From Comamonas koreensis (GTDB lineage: Bacteria > Pseudomonadota > Gammaproteobacteria > Burkholderiales > Burkholderiaceae_C), in NCBI RefSeq assembly GCF_014076495.1, contig NZ_CP043575.1, positions 1,984,001 to 2,048,000 on the forward strand: 64,000 nt of DNA, read 5' to 3'. Positions 24,201 through 34,078 of this stretch are shown in pieces. A model generated the notes under the pieces. It was not told where the DNA came from. It searched no databases and saw only the letters and a list, made by a program, of their open reading frames with translations. Position 1 is the stretch's first letter. Every line of letters begins with the position of its first letter. The translations under genes were made by a program, and so were the position numbers.

Positions 24201-24803
24201 TCAGTGACTGTCCTTGTGTGCAGGGCCTGCTGGGTGCAGGATGCGGTCGGTCCAGGCGATGGCCAGCGCAGACAGCAGGAACACCACATGGATGATGGTC
24301 TGCCACATCAGCACCTTCTCGCTGTAATTGGGTGCATTGATAAAGGTCTTGAGCAGGTGAATGGAGCTGATGCCGATGATCGACAGGCCCAGCTTGACCT
24401 TGAGCACCGAGGCGTTGACATGGCCCAGCCATTCGGGCTGGTCCGGGTGGCGGTTGAGGTGCATGCGGCTGACAAAGGTCTCGTAGCCGCCGACGATGAC
24501 CATGATCAGCAGGTTGGAGATCATCACCACATCGATGAGACCGAGCACCACCAGCATGATGATGGTCTCGTTGAGCGCCGTGATCTGGACATCGGGCGAA
24601 TATCCCACCGAGGTGACGAGGATGCGCAGCGCAGTATCGCTGCCAAAGGCCGCTTCAACCAGGTGCAGCAGCTCGACCAGGAAATGCCAGACATACACCA
24701 GCTGGGCAACGATCAGGCCCAGGTAGAGCGGCAGCTGCAGCCAGCGGCTGGCAAAAATCAGCGCCGGCAAGGGGCGCAAAGGAGCATTTTGAGGGAGAGA
24801 CAT
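24201..24803 (-). CDS. UPF0114 (YqhA-like) inner-membrane protein
   Basis: 200 residues with four hydrophobic segments (around residues 20-45, 80-105, 135-155 and 165-185). [20 protein letters not shown] is the best-kept stretch of the YqhA/UPF0114 family. Function is not established for the family. Divergent from acetyl-CoA synthetase across 322 bp. Single-gene unit with its own terminator. Confidence 0.88.
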   Translation of the reverse strand: MSLPQNAPLRPLPALIFASRWLQLPLYLGLIVAQLVYVWHFLVELLHLVEAAFGSDTALRILVTSVGYSPDVQITALNETIIMLVVLGLIDVVMISNLLIMVIVGGYETFVSRMHLNRHPDQPEWLGHVNASVLKVKLGLSIIGISSIHLLKTFINAPNYSEKVLMWQTIIHVVFLLSALAIAWTDRILHPAGPAHKDSH

Positions 24804-25125
24804 GGTGGAGGGGGTAGTGGAGAGAGTGCCCTGCAGCAGGTTTGGAATCTGTGTTTCGGCCGTCCATCGCTGAGGTCCGTGCCAGCCTGTCCGGATGCTG
24901 GCTCAGCGCGTGCGGAAATGCCGCTAAAAAGAGCGTCGCGCATTGTAGCCAGCGCCCTGCGTCTGCAGTGTGGCGATTGGGAAAATTCCTCGCCTGGATC
25001 GGGTGGTTGGTTTTGTCTATCGCAAGCGGTGGCAGGCAGTGGAGCCTTGTCAGATGCCTGTAAGTGCGCCGGTCCACAGTAGCAGCGATTTTCATACCTA
25101 CAATGTTTGCAAAGGAGACCCACCC

Positions 25126-27126
25126 ATGACAGCCCCAGCCCAAGGAACCATTGAATCCGTTCTGGTCGAAAACCGCGTATTTCCCCCACCGGCCAGCCTG
25201 TCTGCCACGGCCCGCGTCGGCAGCATGGAGGCCTATGAGGCGCTGTGCGCCGAGGCCGAGTCCGACTTTGAAGGCTTTTGGGCCCAACGTGCCCGCGAGC
25301 ATGTGCAGTGGACCAAGCCCTTCACCGAAGTGCTGGACCAGAGCACGCCGCCATTCTTCAAGTGGTTCCAGGATGGTGAGTTGAACGTCAGCGCCAACTG
25401 CCTCGACAAGCACATCGGCACGCCGGTGGAGAGCAAGACAGCGATCATCTTTGAAGCTGATGATGGCCAGGTGACCAAGATCACTTACCGTGAGCTGCTG
25501 GACAAGGTCAGTGCCTTTGCCAATGCGCTCAAGGCCCAGGGCGTGCAAAAGGGCGACCGGGTCCTCATCTATATGCCGATGACCGTCGAGGGCATTGTGG
25601 CGATGCAGGCCTGCGCGCGCATTGGTGCGACCCACTCGGTGGTGTTTGGCGGCTTCTCGGCCAAGGCGGTCAATGAGCGCGTCATCGACGCCGGCGCGGT
25701 GCTTATCGTCACCGCCAACTACCAGATGCGCGGCGGCAAGGAGTTGCCGCTGAAGGCCATTGTCGACGACGCACTGGCCATGGGGGGCTGCGACACCGTC
25801 AAGAAAGTGCTGGTGTTTGAACGCACCCAGACAGCCTGGAACAAGGTGGACGGCCGGGATGTGAGCTTTGGTGAGGCGCTGGCCGGCCAAAGCAAGGAAT
25901 GTGCACCAGTGGCCGTCCATGCCGAGCATCCGCTCTTCATTCTGTACACCAGCGGTTCCACCGGCAAGCCCAAGGGCGTACAGCACGCCAGCGGCGGCTA
26001 CATCCTTTGGGCCAAGATGACGATGGAGTGGACCTTTGATCTAAAGCCCAGCGATGTGTTCTGGTGCACGGCCGATATCGGCTGGATCACCGGTCACACC
26101 TATATTGCCTACGGCCCGCTGGCCGCTGGCGCGACCCAGGTGGTGTTCGAGGGCGTGCCGACCTTCCCCAATGCCGGGCGCTTCTGGCAGATGATCGAGC
26201 GCCATGGCGTCTCCATCTTCTACACCGCGCCCACGGCGATCCGCTCGCTGATCAAGGCTGCTGACTCGGACGACAAGGTGCACCCGCGCAACTGGAACCT
26301 CAGCAGCCTGCGCATTCTGGGATCGGTGGGCGAGCCCATCAACCCCGAAGCCTGGATGTGGTACTACCGCAATATCGGTGGCGAGCGCTGCCCGATTGTC
26401 GATACCTTCTGGCAGACGGAAAACGGCGGCCATGTGATCACGCCGCTGCCGGGCGCGACGCCGCTGGTGCCGGGCTCCTGCACCTTGCCGCTGCCGGGCA
26501 TCATGGCCCAGATCGTCGACGAGACCGGCAAGGAGCTGCCCAACGGCACCGGCGGTATCCTCGTGATCAGCAAGCCCTGGCCGTCGATGATCCGCACGAT
26601 CTGGAACGACCCCGAGCGCTTCAAGAAAGCCTATTTCCCCGAAGAGATGGGCGGCAGCATCTACCTGGCCGGCGACGGCGCGGTGCGCGATGCCAAGACC
26701 GGGTACTTCCGCATCACCGGCCGTATTGACGATGTGCTCAACGTCTCGGGCCACCGCATGGGCACGATGGAGATCGAGTCGGCCCTGGTGTCCAAGACCG
26801 ACCTGGTGGCCGAGGCGGCCGTGGTGGGCCGGCCCGATGACATGACGGGCGAGGCGATCTGCGCCTTTGTGGTGCTCAAGCGCTCGCGCCCCACCGGCGA
26901 CGAAGCCAAGCAGATTGCCAAGGAGCTGCGCGACTGGGTGGCCAAGGAGATCGGCCCGATTGCCAAGCCCAAGGACATCCGCTTTGGCGACAACCTGCCC
27001 AAGACCCGCTCGGGCAAGATCATGCGCCGCCTGTTGCGCTCGATCGCCAAAGGCGAGGCGATCACGCAGGACACCTCCACCTTGGAGAACCCGGCGATCC
27101 TCGACCAGTTGTCCGATACCCACTGA
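25126..27126 (+). CDS. acsA: Acetyl-CoA synthetase (AMP-forming)
   Basis: 666 residues from ATG 25126 with AAGGAG at 25111-25116. Activates acetate to acetyl-CoA via acetyl-AMP. Motifs in order: the P-loop-like [14 protein letters not shown] (~residues 273-286), [11 protein letters not shown] (~426-436) for adenylate binding, the hinge/GD region YLAGDGAV, and [14 protein letters not shown], whose K631 is the catalytic lysine that is acetylated to switch the enzyme off. A TACAAT -10-like box is at 25099-25104. No operon partner. Confidence 0.97.
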   Translation: MTAPAQGTIESVLVENRVFPPPASLSATARVGSMEAYEALCAEAESDFEGFWAQRAREHVQWTKPFTEVLDQSTPPFFKWFQDGELNVSANCLDKHIGTPVESKTAIIFEADDGQVTKITYRELLDKVSAFANALKAQGVQKGDRVLIYMPMTVEGIVAMQACARIGATHSVVFGGFSAKAVNERVIDAGAVLIVTANYQMRGGKELPLKAIVDDALAMGGCDTVKKVLVFERTQTAWNKVDGRDVSFGEALAGQSKECAPVAVHAEHPLFILYTSGSTGKPKGVQHASGGYILWAKMTMEWTFDLKPSDVFWCTADIGWITGHTYIAYGPLAAGATQVVFEGVPTFPNAGRFWQMIERHGVSIFYTAPTAIRSLIKAADSDDKVHPRNWNLSSLRILGSVGEPINPEAWMWYYRNIGGERCPIVDTFWQTENGGHVITPLPGATPLVPGSCTLPLPGIMAQIVDETGKELPNGTGGILVISKPWPSMIRTIWNDPERFKKAYFPEEMGGSIYLAGDGAVRDAKTGYFRITGRIDDVLNVSGHRMGTMEIESALVSKTDLVAEAAVVGRPDDMTGEAICAFVVLKRSRPTGDEAKQIAKELRDWVAKEIGPIAKPKDIRFGDNLPKTRSGKIMRRLLRSIAKGEAITQDTSTLENPAILDQLSDTH

Positions 27127-27285
27127 TCGGTAAATGTCAACAAATGGCGCGCTGGATCCTTCCAGTGCGCCAAGCTGTTGTTAAAGCTGAAGAACTGGTA
27201 AGAAATTGCCAGCATTGGCTGACAAGCGCTGGTGCATAGATCGTGCTATGGTCTATGCATTCCACTCTTGCCATCAAAATCCACT

Positions 27286-27750
27286 ATGCGCAGCATTCTT
27301 CTTCTCATCATCGCCGTGCTCATCGGCGGCCTGGCGGCCCTCAACTGGCAGGTGCTGTCCACCCCATCGGAAGTCAACCTGGGCCTCACGACCATCCACG
27401 CCCCGCTGGGAGTGCTGATGCTGGCGCTGACGGTGCTGCTGTGCGTGATCTTCGTTGCCTATGTGCTGTCCTTGCAGGGATCGGTCATGCTGGAGGCGCG
27501 CCGCCACAACAAGGAGATGACGGCCCAACGCGAGCTGGCAGACAAGGCCGAGGCATCACGCTTTACCGAGCTGCGCCAGGTGCTGGAGAGCCAGCATGCT
27601 GCCGGCCAGTCGGCACTGCTGGCCCGCCTGGCAGAGCTGGAAGCCCACCTGGTGGCCCGTGCCCAGGAGTCGGACAACAGCAATGCCGCTTACCTGGGCC
27701 AGATTGAAGACCGCATGCGCCATGTCGAGCCGCCGCGCAATACGTTCTAA
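27286..27750 (+). CDS. LapA-like two-TM membrane protein
   Basis: 154 residues from ATG 27286 (MRSILLLIIAVLIGGLAALN). Two TM helices (~4-22 and ~42-65) joined by a short periplasmic loop, then a charged helical cytoplasmic tail with heptad character (residues ~70-140). The pattern is that of LapA/YciS-type envelope-assembly proteins (DUF1049). No partner gene is adjacent: a bidirectional terminator follows. Confidence 0.75.
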   Translation: MRSILLLIIAVLIGGLAALNWQVLSTPSEVNLGLTTIHAPLGVLMLALTVLLCVIFVAYVLSLQGSVMLEARRHNKEMTAQRELADKAEASRFTELRQVLESQHAAGQSALLARLAELEAHLVARAQESDNSNAAYLGQIEDRMRHVEPPRNTF

Positions 27751-27772
27751 AGGACGCACTTGCGCAGCCAGC

Positions 27773-27800
27773 AAAAAACCACCTCGCGAGGTGGTTTTTT
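27773..27800. terminator. Bidirectional terminator
   Basis: Six A, then CCACCTCG-CGAGGTGG, then six T: a perfect symmetric hairpin between the LapA-like gene (+) and the cytochrome c gene (-), able to stop transcription from both sides. Confidence 0.95.
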
Positions 27801-27844
27801 CATCGGAGTGGGCCAGCAGGCCCGACCTGCATGCGAGGCGCTCT

Positions 27845-28150
27845 TTACTTGAGGGTCAGTACCCAGTCGGCCAGCTTCTTGGCATCGGCTTCGCTGACCT
27901 GGGTGTTGGCGGGCATGGGCACGGGGCCCCAGACGCCGGCGCTGCCCTTGATGATCTTCTGGGCCAGCATGTTGGATGCGCCGGGCTGGCCTGCAAACTT
28001 GGCGCCAATATCTTTGAATGCGGGGCCCACCACTTTCTTGTCGACCGAATGGCAAGCCATGCAGTTCTTGGATTGGGCCAATGCCTGATCAGCCCACGCA
28101 GGTGCGCTGGCCGACAAGGCCAGTGCCGTGGCAATCAGAATACGGTTCAT
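27845..28150 (-). CDS. Small periplasmic cytochrome c (c551/c8 type)
   Basis: 101 residues. Signal peptide of ~20 residues (ends APAWA|DQAL). One haem-binding CMACH (~residues 30-34) and a distal Met in GPVPMPANTQ, the class-I pattern of cytochrome c551. Soluble electron carrier to a terminal oxidase or peroxidase. Monocistronic by appearance. Confidence 0.93.
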   Translation of the reverse strand: MNRILIATALALSASAPAWADQALAQSKNCMACHSVDKKVVGPAFKDIGAKFAGQPGASNMLAQKIIKGSAGVWGPVPMPANTQVSEADAKKLADWVLTLK

Positions 28151-28296
28151 CGTGTTATCTCCTTAGCGCATGAGGTACATTAATTCTAATGGCTCGCTGC
28201 GTAAGACTGCGGGGGCGCCAGTATGTTCCACAAGTTTGCATTCTTTACGGGCTTTACGCCACCGACATACAAGGGGCCAAAGCGGATGGAGAGACC

Positions 28297-28539
28297 ATGT
28301 ATTTTCTGATCCTGGGGATCATTCTGCTGTTGTTGAAGTACCTGGAGATAGGCCCGGTTGCGGCCTGGTCCTGGACTGCTGTGCTGGCGCCCTTTGGGCT
28401 GGCTGCGCTGTGGTGGGCCTGGGCCGACTGGTCGGGTTACACCAAGCGCAAGGCGATGGAGCAGGAGGTGCTGAAAAAAGAGCGCCGCCTGCAAAAATCC
28501 AAAGAAGCGCTGGGCCAATCGGCCCGCCGGCGCCGCTGA
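28297..28539 (+). CDS. Small Trp-rich membrane protein (TIGR04438-like)
   Basis: 80 residues from ATG 28297. Two hydrophobic segments (~2-15 and ~22-42) with four Trp (AWSW, WWAWADW) followed by a Lys/Arg-rich cytoplasmic tail. Sequence pattern and length fit the small Trp-rich family found in beta-proteobacteria. Function unknown. Confidence 0.8.
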   Translation: MYFLILGIILLLLKYLEIGPVAAWSWTAVLAPFGLAALWWAWADWSGYTKRKAMEQEVLKKERRLQKSKEALGQSARRRR

Positions 28540-28560
28540 CAGCGGCTGCTGGGGCACCAA

Positions 28561-28582
28561 CCGCCGAGCAGGCGGTTTTTTT
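28561..28582 (+). terminator. Terminator after the Trp-rich protein gene
   Basis: CCGCC-GAGCA-GGCGG followed by seven T, 21 bp after the stop codon. Confidence 0.85.
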
Positions 28583-28784
28583 CTGCCCGGGCGCTGCCCC
28601 TACGGCCGTTACTGGCTGGAACCCGAGTGTCTCCGTCATTTGCCCAGCTGCGCGATAATCATCGCTCACATCGGCGTGCACTCAAGAGGTTCTCGCCAAC
28701 TTGCCTGCTGGCCCTGGCGTATATCCAGGCCCGCACTATGCAAGACAGGCCGCATTCTTATTGTTTACTGATTCGTACACCACG

Positions 28785-30650
28785 ATGCCCGCATACCGTT
28801 CCAAAACCTCTACCGCCGGTCGCAACATGGCTGGTGCCCGCTCCTTGTGGCGTGCCACCGGCATGAAAGACGACGATTTCTCCAAGCCCATCATTGCGGT
28901 GGTGAACTCCTTTACCCAGTTCGTTCCAGGCCATGTGCACCTCAAGGACCTGGGCCAGCTCGTCGCCCGCGAGATCGAAGCGGCAGGCGGCGTGGCCAAG
29001 GAGTTCAACACCATTGCCGTCGATGACGGCATTGCGATGGGCCACGACGGCATGCTGTACTCGCTGCCCAGCCGCGAAGTGATTGCCGATTCGGTCGAAT
29101 ACATGGTCAATGCGCACTGCGCCGATGCCATGGTCTGCATCTCCAACTGCGACAAGATCACCCCCGGCATGCTGATGGCTGCGATGCGCCTCAATATCCC
29201 CGTGGTGTTTGTCTCGGGCGGCCCGATGGAAGCGGGCAAGGTGCGCCTGGCCGTGCCGGCGGCTGACGGCAGCAAGACCATCCAGATCAAGAAGCTCGAC
29301 CTGGTCGACGCGATGGTGATGGCCGCTGACAGCAATGTGAGCGATGCCGATGTGGCCGAAGTCGAGCGCTCGGCCTGCCCGACCTGCGGCTCCTGCTCGG
29401 GCATGTTCACCGCCAACTCGATGAACTGCCTGGCCGAAGCGCTGGGCCTGGCCCTGCCAGGCAATGGCACTGTGGTGGCCACCCACTCGGACCGCGAGCA
29501 ACTGTTCAAGCGCGCAGGCCGCCTGATCGTGGAGCTGGCCAAGCGCTACTACGAGCAAGACGAAGCGACCCTGCTGCCACGCGCTGTTGGCATCAAGGCC
29601 TTCGAGAACGCGATGACCTTGGACATCGCGATGGGTGGCTCGACCAACACCATCCTGCATTTGCTGGCGATTGCGCAAGAGGCGGACATCGATTTCACGA
29701 TGACCGACATCGACCGCATGTCACGCACCGTGCCGCAGCTGTGCAAGGTGGCGCCCAATACCAACAAGTACCACATCGAAGACGTGCACCGTGCCGGTGG
29801 CATCATGGCCATCCTGGGTGAGCTCGACCGCGCCGGCAAGCTGCACACCGATGTGCCCACCGTGCATGCCAAGACCATGAAGGACGCGCTGGACCAGTGG
29901 GACATCGTGCGTACCGAAGACGAGGCCGTGCGCACCTTCTACATGGCGGGTCCTGCCGGCATCCCCACCCAGGTGGCTTTCAGCCAAAGCACGCGCTGGC
30001 CCAGCCTGGATCTGGACCGCGCCGAAGGCTGCATCCGCTCCTACGACCATGCCTTCTCCAAAGAAGGCGGCCTGGCCGTGCTGCGCGGCAATATCGCGCT
30101 GGACGGCTGCGTGGTCAAGACCGCCGGTGTCGATGACTCGATCCTGGTGTTCGAAGGCTCGGCCCATGTGGTCGAGTCGCAGGACGAGGCGGTGGAAAAC
30201 ATCCTGAGCGACAAGGTCAAGGCCGGTGATGTCGTGATCGTGCGCTACGAAGGCCCCAAGGGCGGCCCCGGCATGCAGGAAATGCTCTACCCGACCAGCT
30301 ATATCAAGTCCAAGGGCCTGGGCAAGTCCTGCGCACTGCTGACCGATGGCCGCTTCTCGGGCGGTACCTCGGGCCTGTCGATTGGCCACTGCTCGCCAGA
30401 GGCAGCGGCTGGCGGCGCGATTGGCCTGGTGCAAAACGGCGACCGTATCCTCATCGACATCCCCAACCGCACGATCAATGCGCTGGTGAGCGACGAGGAA
30501 TTTGCCAAGCGCCGCGAAGCGCAAGATGCGCTGGGCTGGAAGCCTGCCAAGCCCCGTCCGCGCAAGGTGTCCACCGCTTTGAAGGCCTATGCCAAGCTGG
30601 TGACCTCGGCCGACAAGGGCGCAGTGCGCGATATCTCGCTGCTGGACTGA
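28785..30650 (+). CDS. ilvD: Dihydroxy-acid dehydratase
   Basis: 621 residues from ATG 28785 ([20 protein letters not shown]); the longer open frame upstream has no family match. Third common step of branched-chain amino-acid synthesis, dehydrating 2,3-dihydroxy acids to 2-oxo acids. The Fe-S ligands are visible in [11 protein letters not shown] and [18 protein letters not shown], the Mg2+ and catalytic C-terminal part in [20 protein letters not shown]. Length matches the E. coli-type enzyme. Stands alone between two terminators. Confidence 0.97.
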   Translation: MPAYRSKTSTAGRNMAGARSLWRATGMKDDDFSKPIIAVVNSFTQFVPGHVHLKDLGQLVAREIEAAGGVAKEFNTIAVDDGIAMGHDGMLYSLPSREVIADSVEYMVNAHCADAMVCISNCDKITPGMLMAAMRLNIPVVFVSGGPMEAGKVRLAVPAADGSKTIQIKKLDLVDAMVMAADSNVSDADVAEVERSACPTCGSCSGMFTANSMNCLAEALGLALPGNGTVVATHSDREQLFKRAGRLIVELAKRYYEQDEATLLPRAVGIKAFENAMTLDIAMGGSTNTILHLLAIAQEADIDFTMTDIDRMSRTVPQLCKVAPNTNKYHIEDVHRAGGIMAILGELDRAGKLHTDVPTVHAKTMKDALDQWDIVRTEDEAVRTFYMAGPAGIPTQVAFSQSTRWPSLDLDRAEGCIRSYDHAFSKEGGLAVLRGNIALDGCVVKTAGVDDSILVFEGSAHVVESQDEAVENILSDKVKAGDVVIVRYEGPKGGPGMQEMLYPTSYIKSKGLGKSCALLTDGRFSGGTSGLSIGHCSPEAAAGGAIGLVQNGDRILIDIPNRTINALVSDEEFAKRREAQDALGWKPAKPRPRKVSTALKAYAKLVTSADKGAVRDISLLD

Positions 30651-30674
30651 GCGTGCTTCGCCTTCCATGAAGAA

Positions 30675-30706
30675 CCGCCCCAGGCGCAAGCCCGGGGCGG
30701 TTTTTT
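30675..30706 (+). terminator. Terminator of ilvD
   Basis: CCGCCCC (30675-30681) pairs with GGGGCGG (30694-30700) followed by six T. Confidence 0.9.
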
Positions 30707-30773
30707 CATGAGGCCATTGGGGGCATAGGGGGCATAGGGGCAGGCGCCAGCGCGCTTGCCCCGCCGCCACCAC

Positions 30774-31781
30774 TTACCAGTGCAGGCAGATCTTGCCAAA
30801 GTGCTGGGCGCTGATCTGGTGCGCAAAGGCATCGGCGATTTTCTCCAGCGGGTAGCTGCTGTCGATGATGGGGCGCAGCGCCAGCTGCTCGAGCGCGCGC
30901 ACCAGGTCTTGCTGCTGCTCGCGGCTGCCGACGATCAGGCCTTTCAAGGTTTGCTGCTTGCGCATCAGCTCCACGGTGGGTACAGCGCCGGCAAAGCCGG
31001 TCAGCACACCAATCAGCGCAATATGGCCGCCAGGCGCGCAGGCGCGGATGGACTGGGGTAGGGTCGCAGGGCCGCCCACCTCCACAACGATATCGGCGCC
31101 GCGACCGCCGGTAGCCTGCAGCACCGCATCGCCCCATTCGGGCTGGTCGCGGTAGTTGATGACGGTGTCGGCGCCCAAGGCACGCAGACGCTCTGCCTTG
31201 GCGGCGCTGGAGGTGGTCGCAATCACCTTGGCGCCCATCGCATGGGCCAGCTGCAACGCAAAGATGGAGACGCCGCCCGTGCCCAGCACCAGCACGGTTT
31301 GCCCCGCTTCGATGCGGCCGTCAACCACCAGCGCGCGCCAGGCCGTGAGGCCGGCGGTGGTCAGGGTTGCGGCTTCTTCATGCGTATAGCCCTTGGGTGC
31401 ATGGGTAAAGGCCGTGGCGGCCATCGTGACGTGCTCACGCGCAAAGCCATCCACGCCATCGCCGGGCACGGTGGCAAAGGTGGAGGGCACCTGCTTGCCC
31501 GATTGCCACAGCGGGAAAAAGCAGGACACCACGGCGTCGCCGACGGCAAACTCGGAAACGCCTTCACCCACGGCCGTCACCACACCGGCGCCATCGGCCA
31601 TCGGGATGCGGCCATCGGCGGTGGGCGAGCGCCCAGCGGCAATGGCCAGGTCGTGGTAGTTGAGCGAGCTGGCATGCAGGCGCACCTGGATTTCGCCGGC
31701 GCGGGGCGCAGCAGGCGCTGGCAGGTCGACCAGCTGCAGGTGGTCCAGGCCACCGGGGGCGGCAACTTGTATGGCTTTCAT
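30774..31781 (-). CDS. NAD(P)H-dependent alcohol dehydrogenase/quinone oxidoreductase-family protein (MDR)
   Basis: 335 residues. GroES-like domain (~residues 25-140, SLNYHDLAIAAGR) followed by a Rossmann domain with VLVLGTGGVSIFALQLA (~165-181). The catalytic-zinc Cys of classical alcohol dehydrogenases is replaced, and the structural-zinc Cys cluster is missing, which points to the zinc-free quinone-oxidoreductase branch. Divergent from an HxlR regulator, as is common for redox-stress or quinone-responsive enzymes. Substrate unknown. Confidence 0.85.
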   Translation of the reverse strand: MKAIQVAAPGGLDHLQLVDLPAPAAPRAGEIQVRLHASSLNYHDLAIAAGRSPTADGRIPMADGAGVVTAVGEGVSEFAVGDAVVSCFFPLWQSGKQVPSTFATVPGDGVDGFAREHVTMAATAFTHAPKGYTHEEAATLTTAGLTAWRALVVDGRIEAGQTVLVLGTGGVSIFALQLAHAMGAKVIATTSSAAKAERLRALGADTVINYRDQPEWGDAVLQATGGRGADIVVEVGGPATLPQSIRACAPGGHIALIGVLTGFAGAVPTVELMRKQQTLKGLIVGSREQQQDLVRALEQLALRPIIDSSYPLEKIADAFAHQISAQHFGKICLHW

Positions 31782-31982
31782 GGCGTTTCTCTTTCCTGGG
31801 TTGCTATCACTTTGAAGAGCGGTTTAGGCTGCACGGCGCAGCCACCCGGCCATCATGCAAGCGCCGGGCTCAGAAAGCCAGAACCAACATATTTGTGGTC
31901 TAGTATTAAAAATGTAAGCAATGCATGGGCATTGGCTTGGCGCTAGGATGGCGCCCTGGCCGACTGGCTCGTTGGAGAGAAT

Positions 31983-32351
31983 ATGAAGCGTTTGAACAGC
32001 AAAAGTGGTTGCGCGGTGGAGGTGACCTTGTCTGTCATGGGCGGTACCTGGAAGCCGATTGTGCTTTTCCATCTGCTCCATGGCACCAAGCGCTTTAGCG
32101 AACTGTCCCGGGCCATTCCCAATGTCACCCAGCGCATGCTGACCCTGCAGCTGCGCGAGCTTGAAGAGGCCGGCATTGTTGCGCGCACCGTCTATGCGGA
32201 AGTGCCGCCGCGCGTGGACTATGCGCTGACCGACATGGGGCGCAGCCTCAAAGCGGTGCTGATTGCGATGCGCGACTGGGGCATGGACTATGCACAATCC
32301 CAAGGGCTGCAGGACGAGGCGCCAGGCGTGCAGGCCAGCTGCGCGGCCTAG
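31983..32351 (+). CDS. HxlR-family transcriptional regulator
   Basis: 122 residues: a single winged helix domain beginning CAVEVTLSVMGGTWKPIVLF, with PNVTQRMLTLQLRELEEAGI as recognition region and PRVDYALTDMGRSL as wing. Cys10 precedes the domain at the place where redox-sensing HxlR proteins (HypR, QorR) carry the sensing Cys. QorR-type regulators control an adjacent divergent quinone oxidoreductase, exactly the layout here, so a quinone- or thiol-reactive signal is likely (inferred). Confidence 0.9.
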   Translation: MKRLNSKSGCAVEVTLSVMGGTWKPIVLFHLLHGTKRFSELSRAIPNVTQRMLTLQLRELEEAGIVARTVYAEVPPRVDYALTDMGRSLKAVLIAMRDWGMDYAQSQGLQDEAPGVQASCAA

Positions 32352-32409
32352 TCCCAGTTTCCTGCTCGGGAGGATAATTCTCCTCTCTGATGTTGCGTGC
32401 CCACCTGCC

Positions 32410-33423
32410 ATGATGTCCCGCTTTCCATTCCTGCGCGCGTTTGCGCTGCTGTCCGCGCTGTTTTGTCTGGGCCTGGCGTTGGCCGGCGCTGTGACGGCGC
32501 AAGCGCAGGAGCGGCGCGCCTACCCGAGCCAGCCGGTCAAGCTGGTGGTGCCTTTTGCGCCGGGCGGCTCGACCGATATCGTGGCGCGCCTGCTGGCCGA
32601 TGCGATTCGCGAGCCGCTGGGCCAGCCGGTGGTGGTGGAGAACAAGGCCGGTGCCGCAGGCCTCATCGGCGCCGAGGCGGTGGCCCGTGCCCAGCCCGAT
32701 GGCTACACCCTTGGCGTGGGGACCATCAGCACCCTGGCCGTCAATACGGTGATGCTCAAATCGGTGCGCCGCGATCCGCTGCAAGAGCTGGCACCGGTCA
32801 TGGCACTGGCGCAGATTCCGTCGGTGTTCTCCACCCATCCCAGCCTGGGGGTACACGATCTGCAGGGCCTGGTGGCGACGTTGCGCGCCAAGCCCGACCA
32901 CTACACGATCGGATCGGCGGGTGTGGGCTCCATCGGCCACCTGATTGCTGAGGCGATGAATGAAGCGCTGGGCGTACGCCTGCGCCACATCCCCTACAAA
33001 GGCCAGGGCCCGGTGATCAACAGTGCGCTGGCCGGCGAGACCCAGGTGCTGAGCGACCAGTACCCCTCGTCAAGCAGCCTGGTGCAATCGGGGCGGCTGG
33101 TGCCTTTTGCGGTGGCCGCGCCGCAGCGGTTGCCGGCGCTTCCGGGCGTTCCCACCCTGGCGGAGGCCGGCTACCCGGCGCTCAACCGCCTGGCCATTAC
33201 CTGGTTTGGCCTGGTAGCGCCCGCTGGCACGCCGCCGGCCGTGATCGACACCCTCAACCGCGCAGCGCAAGAAGCTATGCGCCAACCGGCCGTGCAGGCG
33301 CGCCTGGCGCAGCTGGGTGTTGTGCCCATGGGCGGCAGCCCGCAAGCGTTTGCGCTGCTGATCAGCGATACGCGCGCCCAGATCCAGCAACTGGTGCAGC
33401 AGCGCAAGCTGGTGCTGGACTGA
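32410..33423 (+). CDS. Tripartite tricarboxylate transporter binding protein (Bug family)
   Basis: 337 residues from ATG 32410 (a second ATG follows at once). Signal peptide ~33 residues ending TAQAQE. Mature part starts with YPSQPVKLVVPFAPGGSTD, the hallmark of Bug proteins. Periplasmic solute binding; no TctA/TctB membrane genes accompany it, as for most of the many Bug genes in Burkholderiales. It lies 58 bp behind the HxlR gene. Ligand unknown. Confidence 0.92.
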   Translation: MMSRFPFLRAFALLSALFCLGLALAGAVTAQAQERRAYPSQPVKLVVPFAPGGSTDIVARLLADAIREPLGQPVVVENKAGAAGLIGAEAVARAQPDGYTLGVGTISTLAVNTVMLKSVRRDPLQELAPVMALAQIPSVFSTHPSLGVHDLQGLVATLRAKPDHYTIGSAGVGSIGHLIAEAMNEALGVRLRHIPYKGQGPVINSALAGETQVLSDQYPSSSSLVQSGRLVPFAVAAPQRLPALPGVPTLAEAGYPALNRLAITWFGLVAPAGTPPAVIDTLNRAAQEAMRQPAVQARLAQLGVVPMGGSPQAFALLISDTRAQIQQLVQQRKLVLD

Positions 33424-33528
33424 GGGTGCTGAAAAGCGCAGGTAAAGACTGCGTTGTGCTTTCCAAACCACTGGCGGTTTTGGGGGCGTTGGTCTACAAT
33501 CCGCCCAGATTTTTTACTAGGAGTAACC

Positions 33529-33665
33529 CTGTGGACTTACCGAGTTGTTGGCCAGCGGCCAACCGACCACAGGCAAGGTAATCGCAAACGCCCCAGCTTT
33601 GCGCGCTGCCTTGCCCAACCAGGCGGGCAGCTGTCAGGCGCCGTAGTTTCTTAGACCTACGCGCC
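33529..33665 (+). promoter_or_regulatory. Structured leader upstream of the MgtA-type ATPase
   Basis: Three successive foldable elements. (1) CTGTGG (33529-33534) / CCACAG (33567-33572) enclosing GTTGGCC-AGC-GGCCAAC (33547-33563). (2) GGCAAGG (33572-33578) / CCTTGCC (33609-33615) enclosing CGCAAA / TTTGCG (33583-33603). (3) GGCG and CGTAG (33637-33646) pairing with CTACG and CGCC (33657-33665). TAGGAGTA before element 1 could pair through TAGG with CCTA at 33657-33660, in competition with element 3. TACAAT at 33495-33500 may be the -10 box. The region 33666-34078 adds ~410 nt with no convincing gene. Long leaders with RNA sensors are usual for Mg2+/Mn2+ transport ATPases. Confidence 0.5.
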
Positions 33666-34078
33666 AACGGCATCCCATTCGATCTTCCAGTCTTGCCCCG
33701 TGGCGAGCGCCTTTGTTGCGCGCTGCCACGCCGGGTGTGGGAGCTTTTCATGCCACTGCGTATGTCTTCGCTGGCCCCCTTGCGCGCACTGCAGCGCAAG
33801 GCTGCGCCATGGGCCATTACGCCTTGCTGCGGCCTGGGCCTGCCCTGCCGCATGCAGCGCCAGCTCGCGACCATGCTGCGCCGCCGCGCTCCGGTGGGCA
33901 AGGGCGCAGCGCAGTCCTGCTCGGCATCGGCTGCGCTGGACCCCTTCAGTCGCTGACCTTTCTTCTGTCTGATGTGCATATGTGCCGCCGCACCGCAGCG
34001 GCGCGCAGTTGCACGCCTGTATTGCTTGCAGACGCCATGCGGCGCGGATCAGCCGCGCCCCTGGCTGGGAGATGGGTC

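Noticed and set aside
33520..33665. Firm call of a yybP-ykoY manganese riboswitch
   Set aside because: Only the ends (AGGAGTA and AGACCTA) resemble it. The central conserved TCAACATAC-like loop is missing, so I report just a structured leader.
33713..34078. N-terminal extension of MgtA or a leader peptide
   Set aside because: The frame is open but its translation (Ala/His/Arg-rich) has no resemblance to P-ATPases, and overlapping frames in all phases are equally open. A translated leader peptide cannot be excluded but is not supported.
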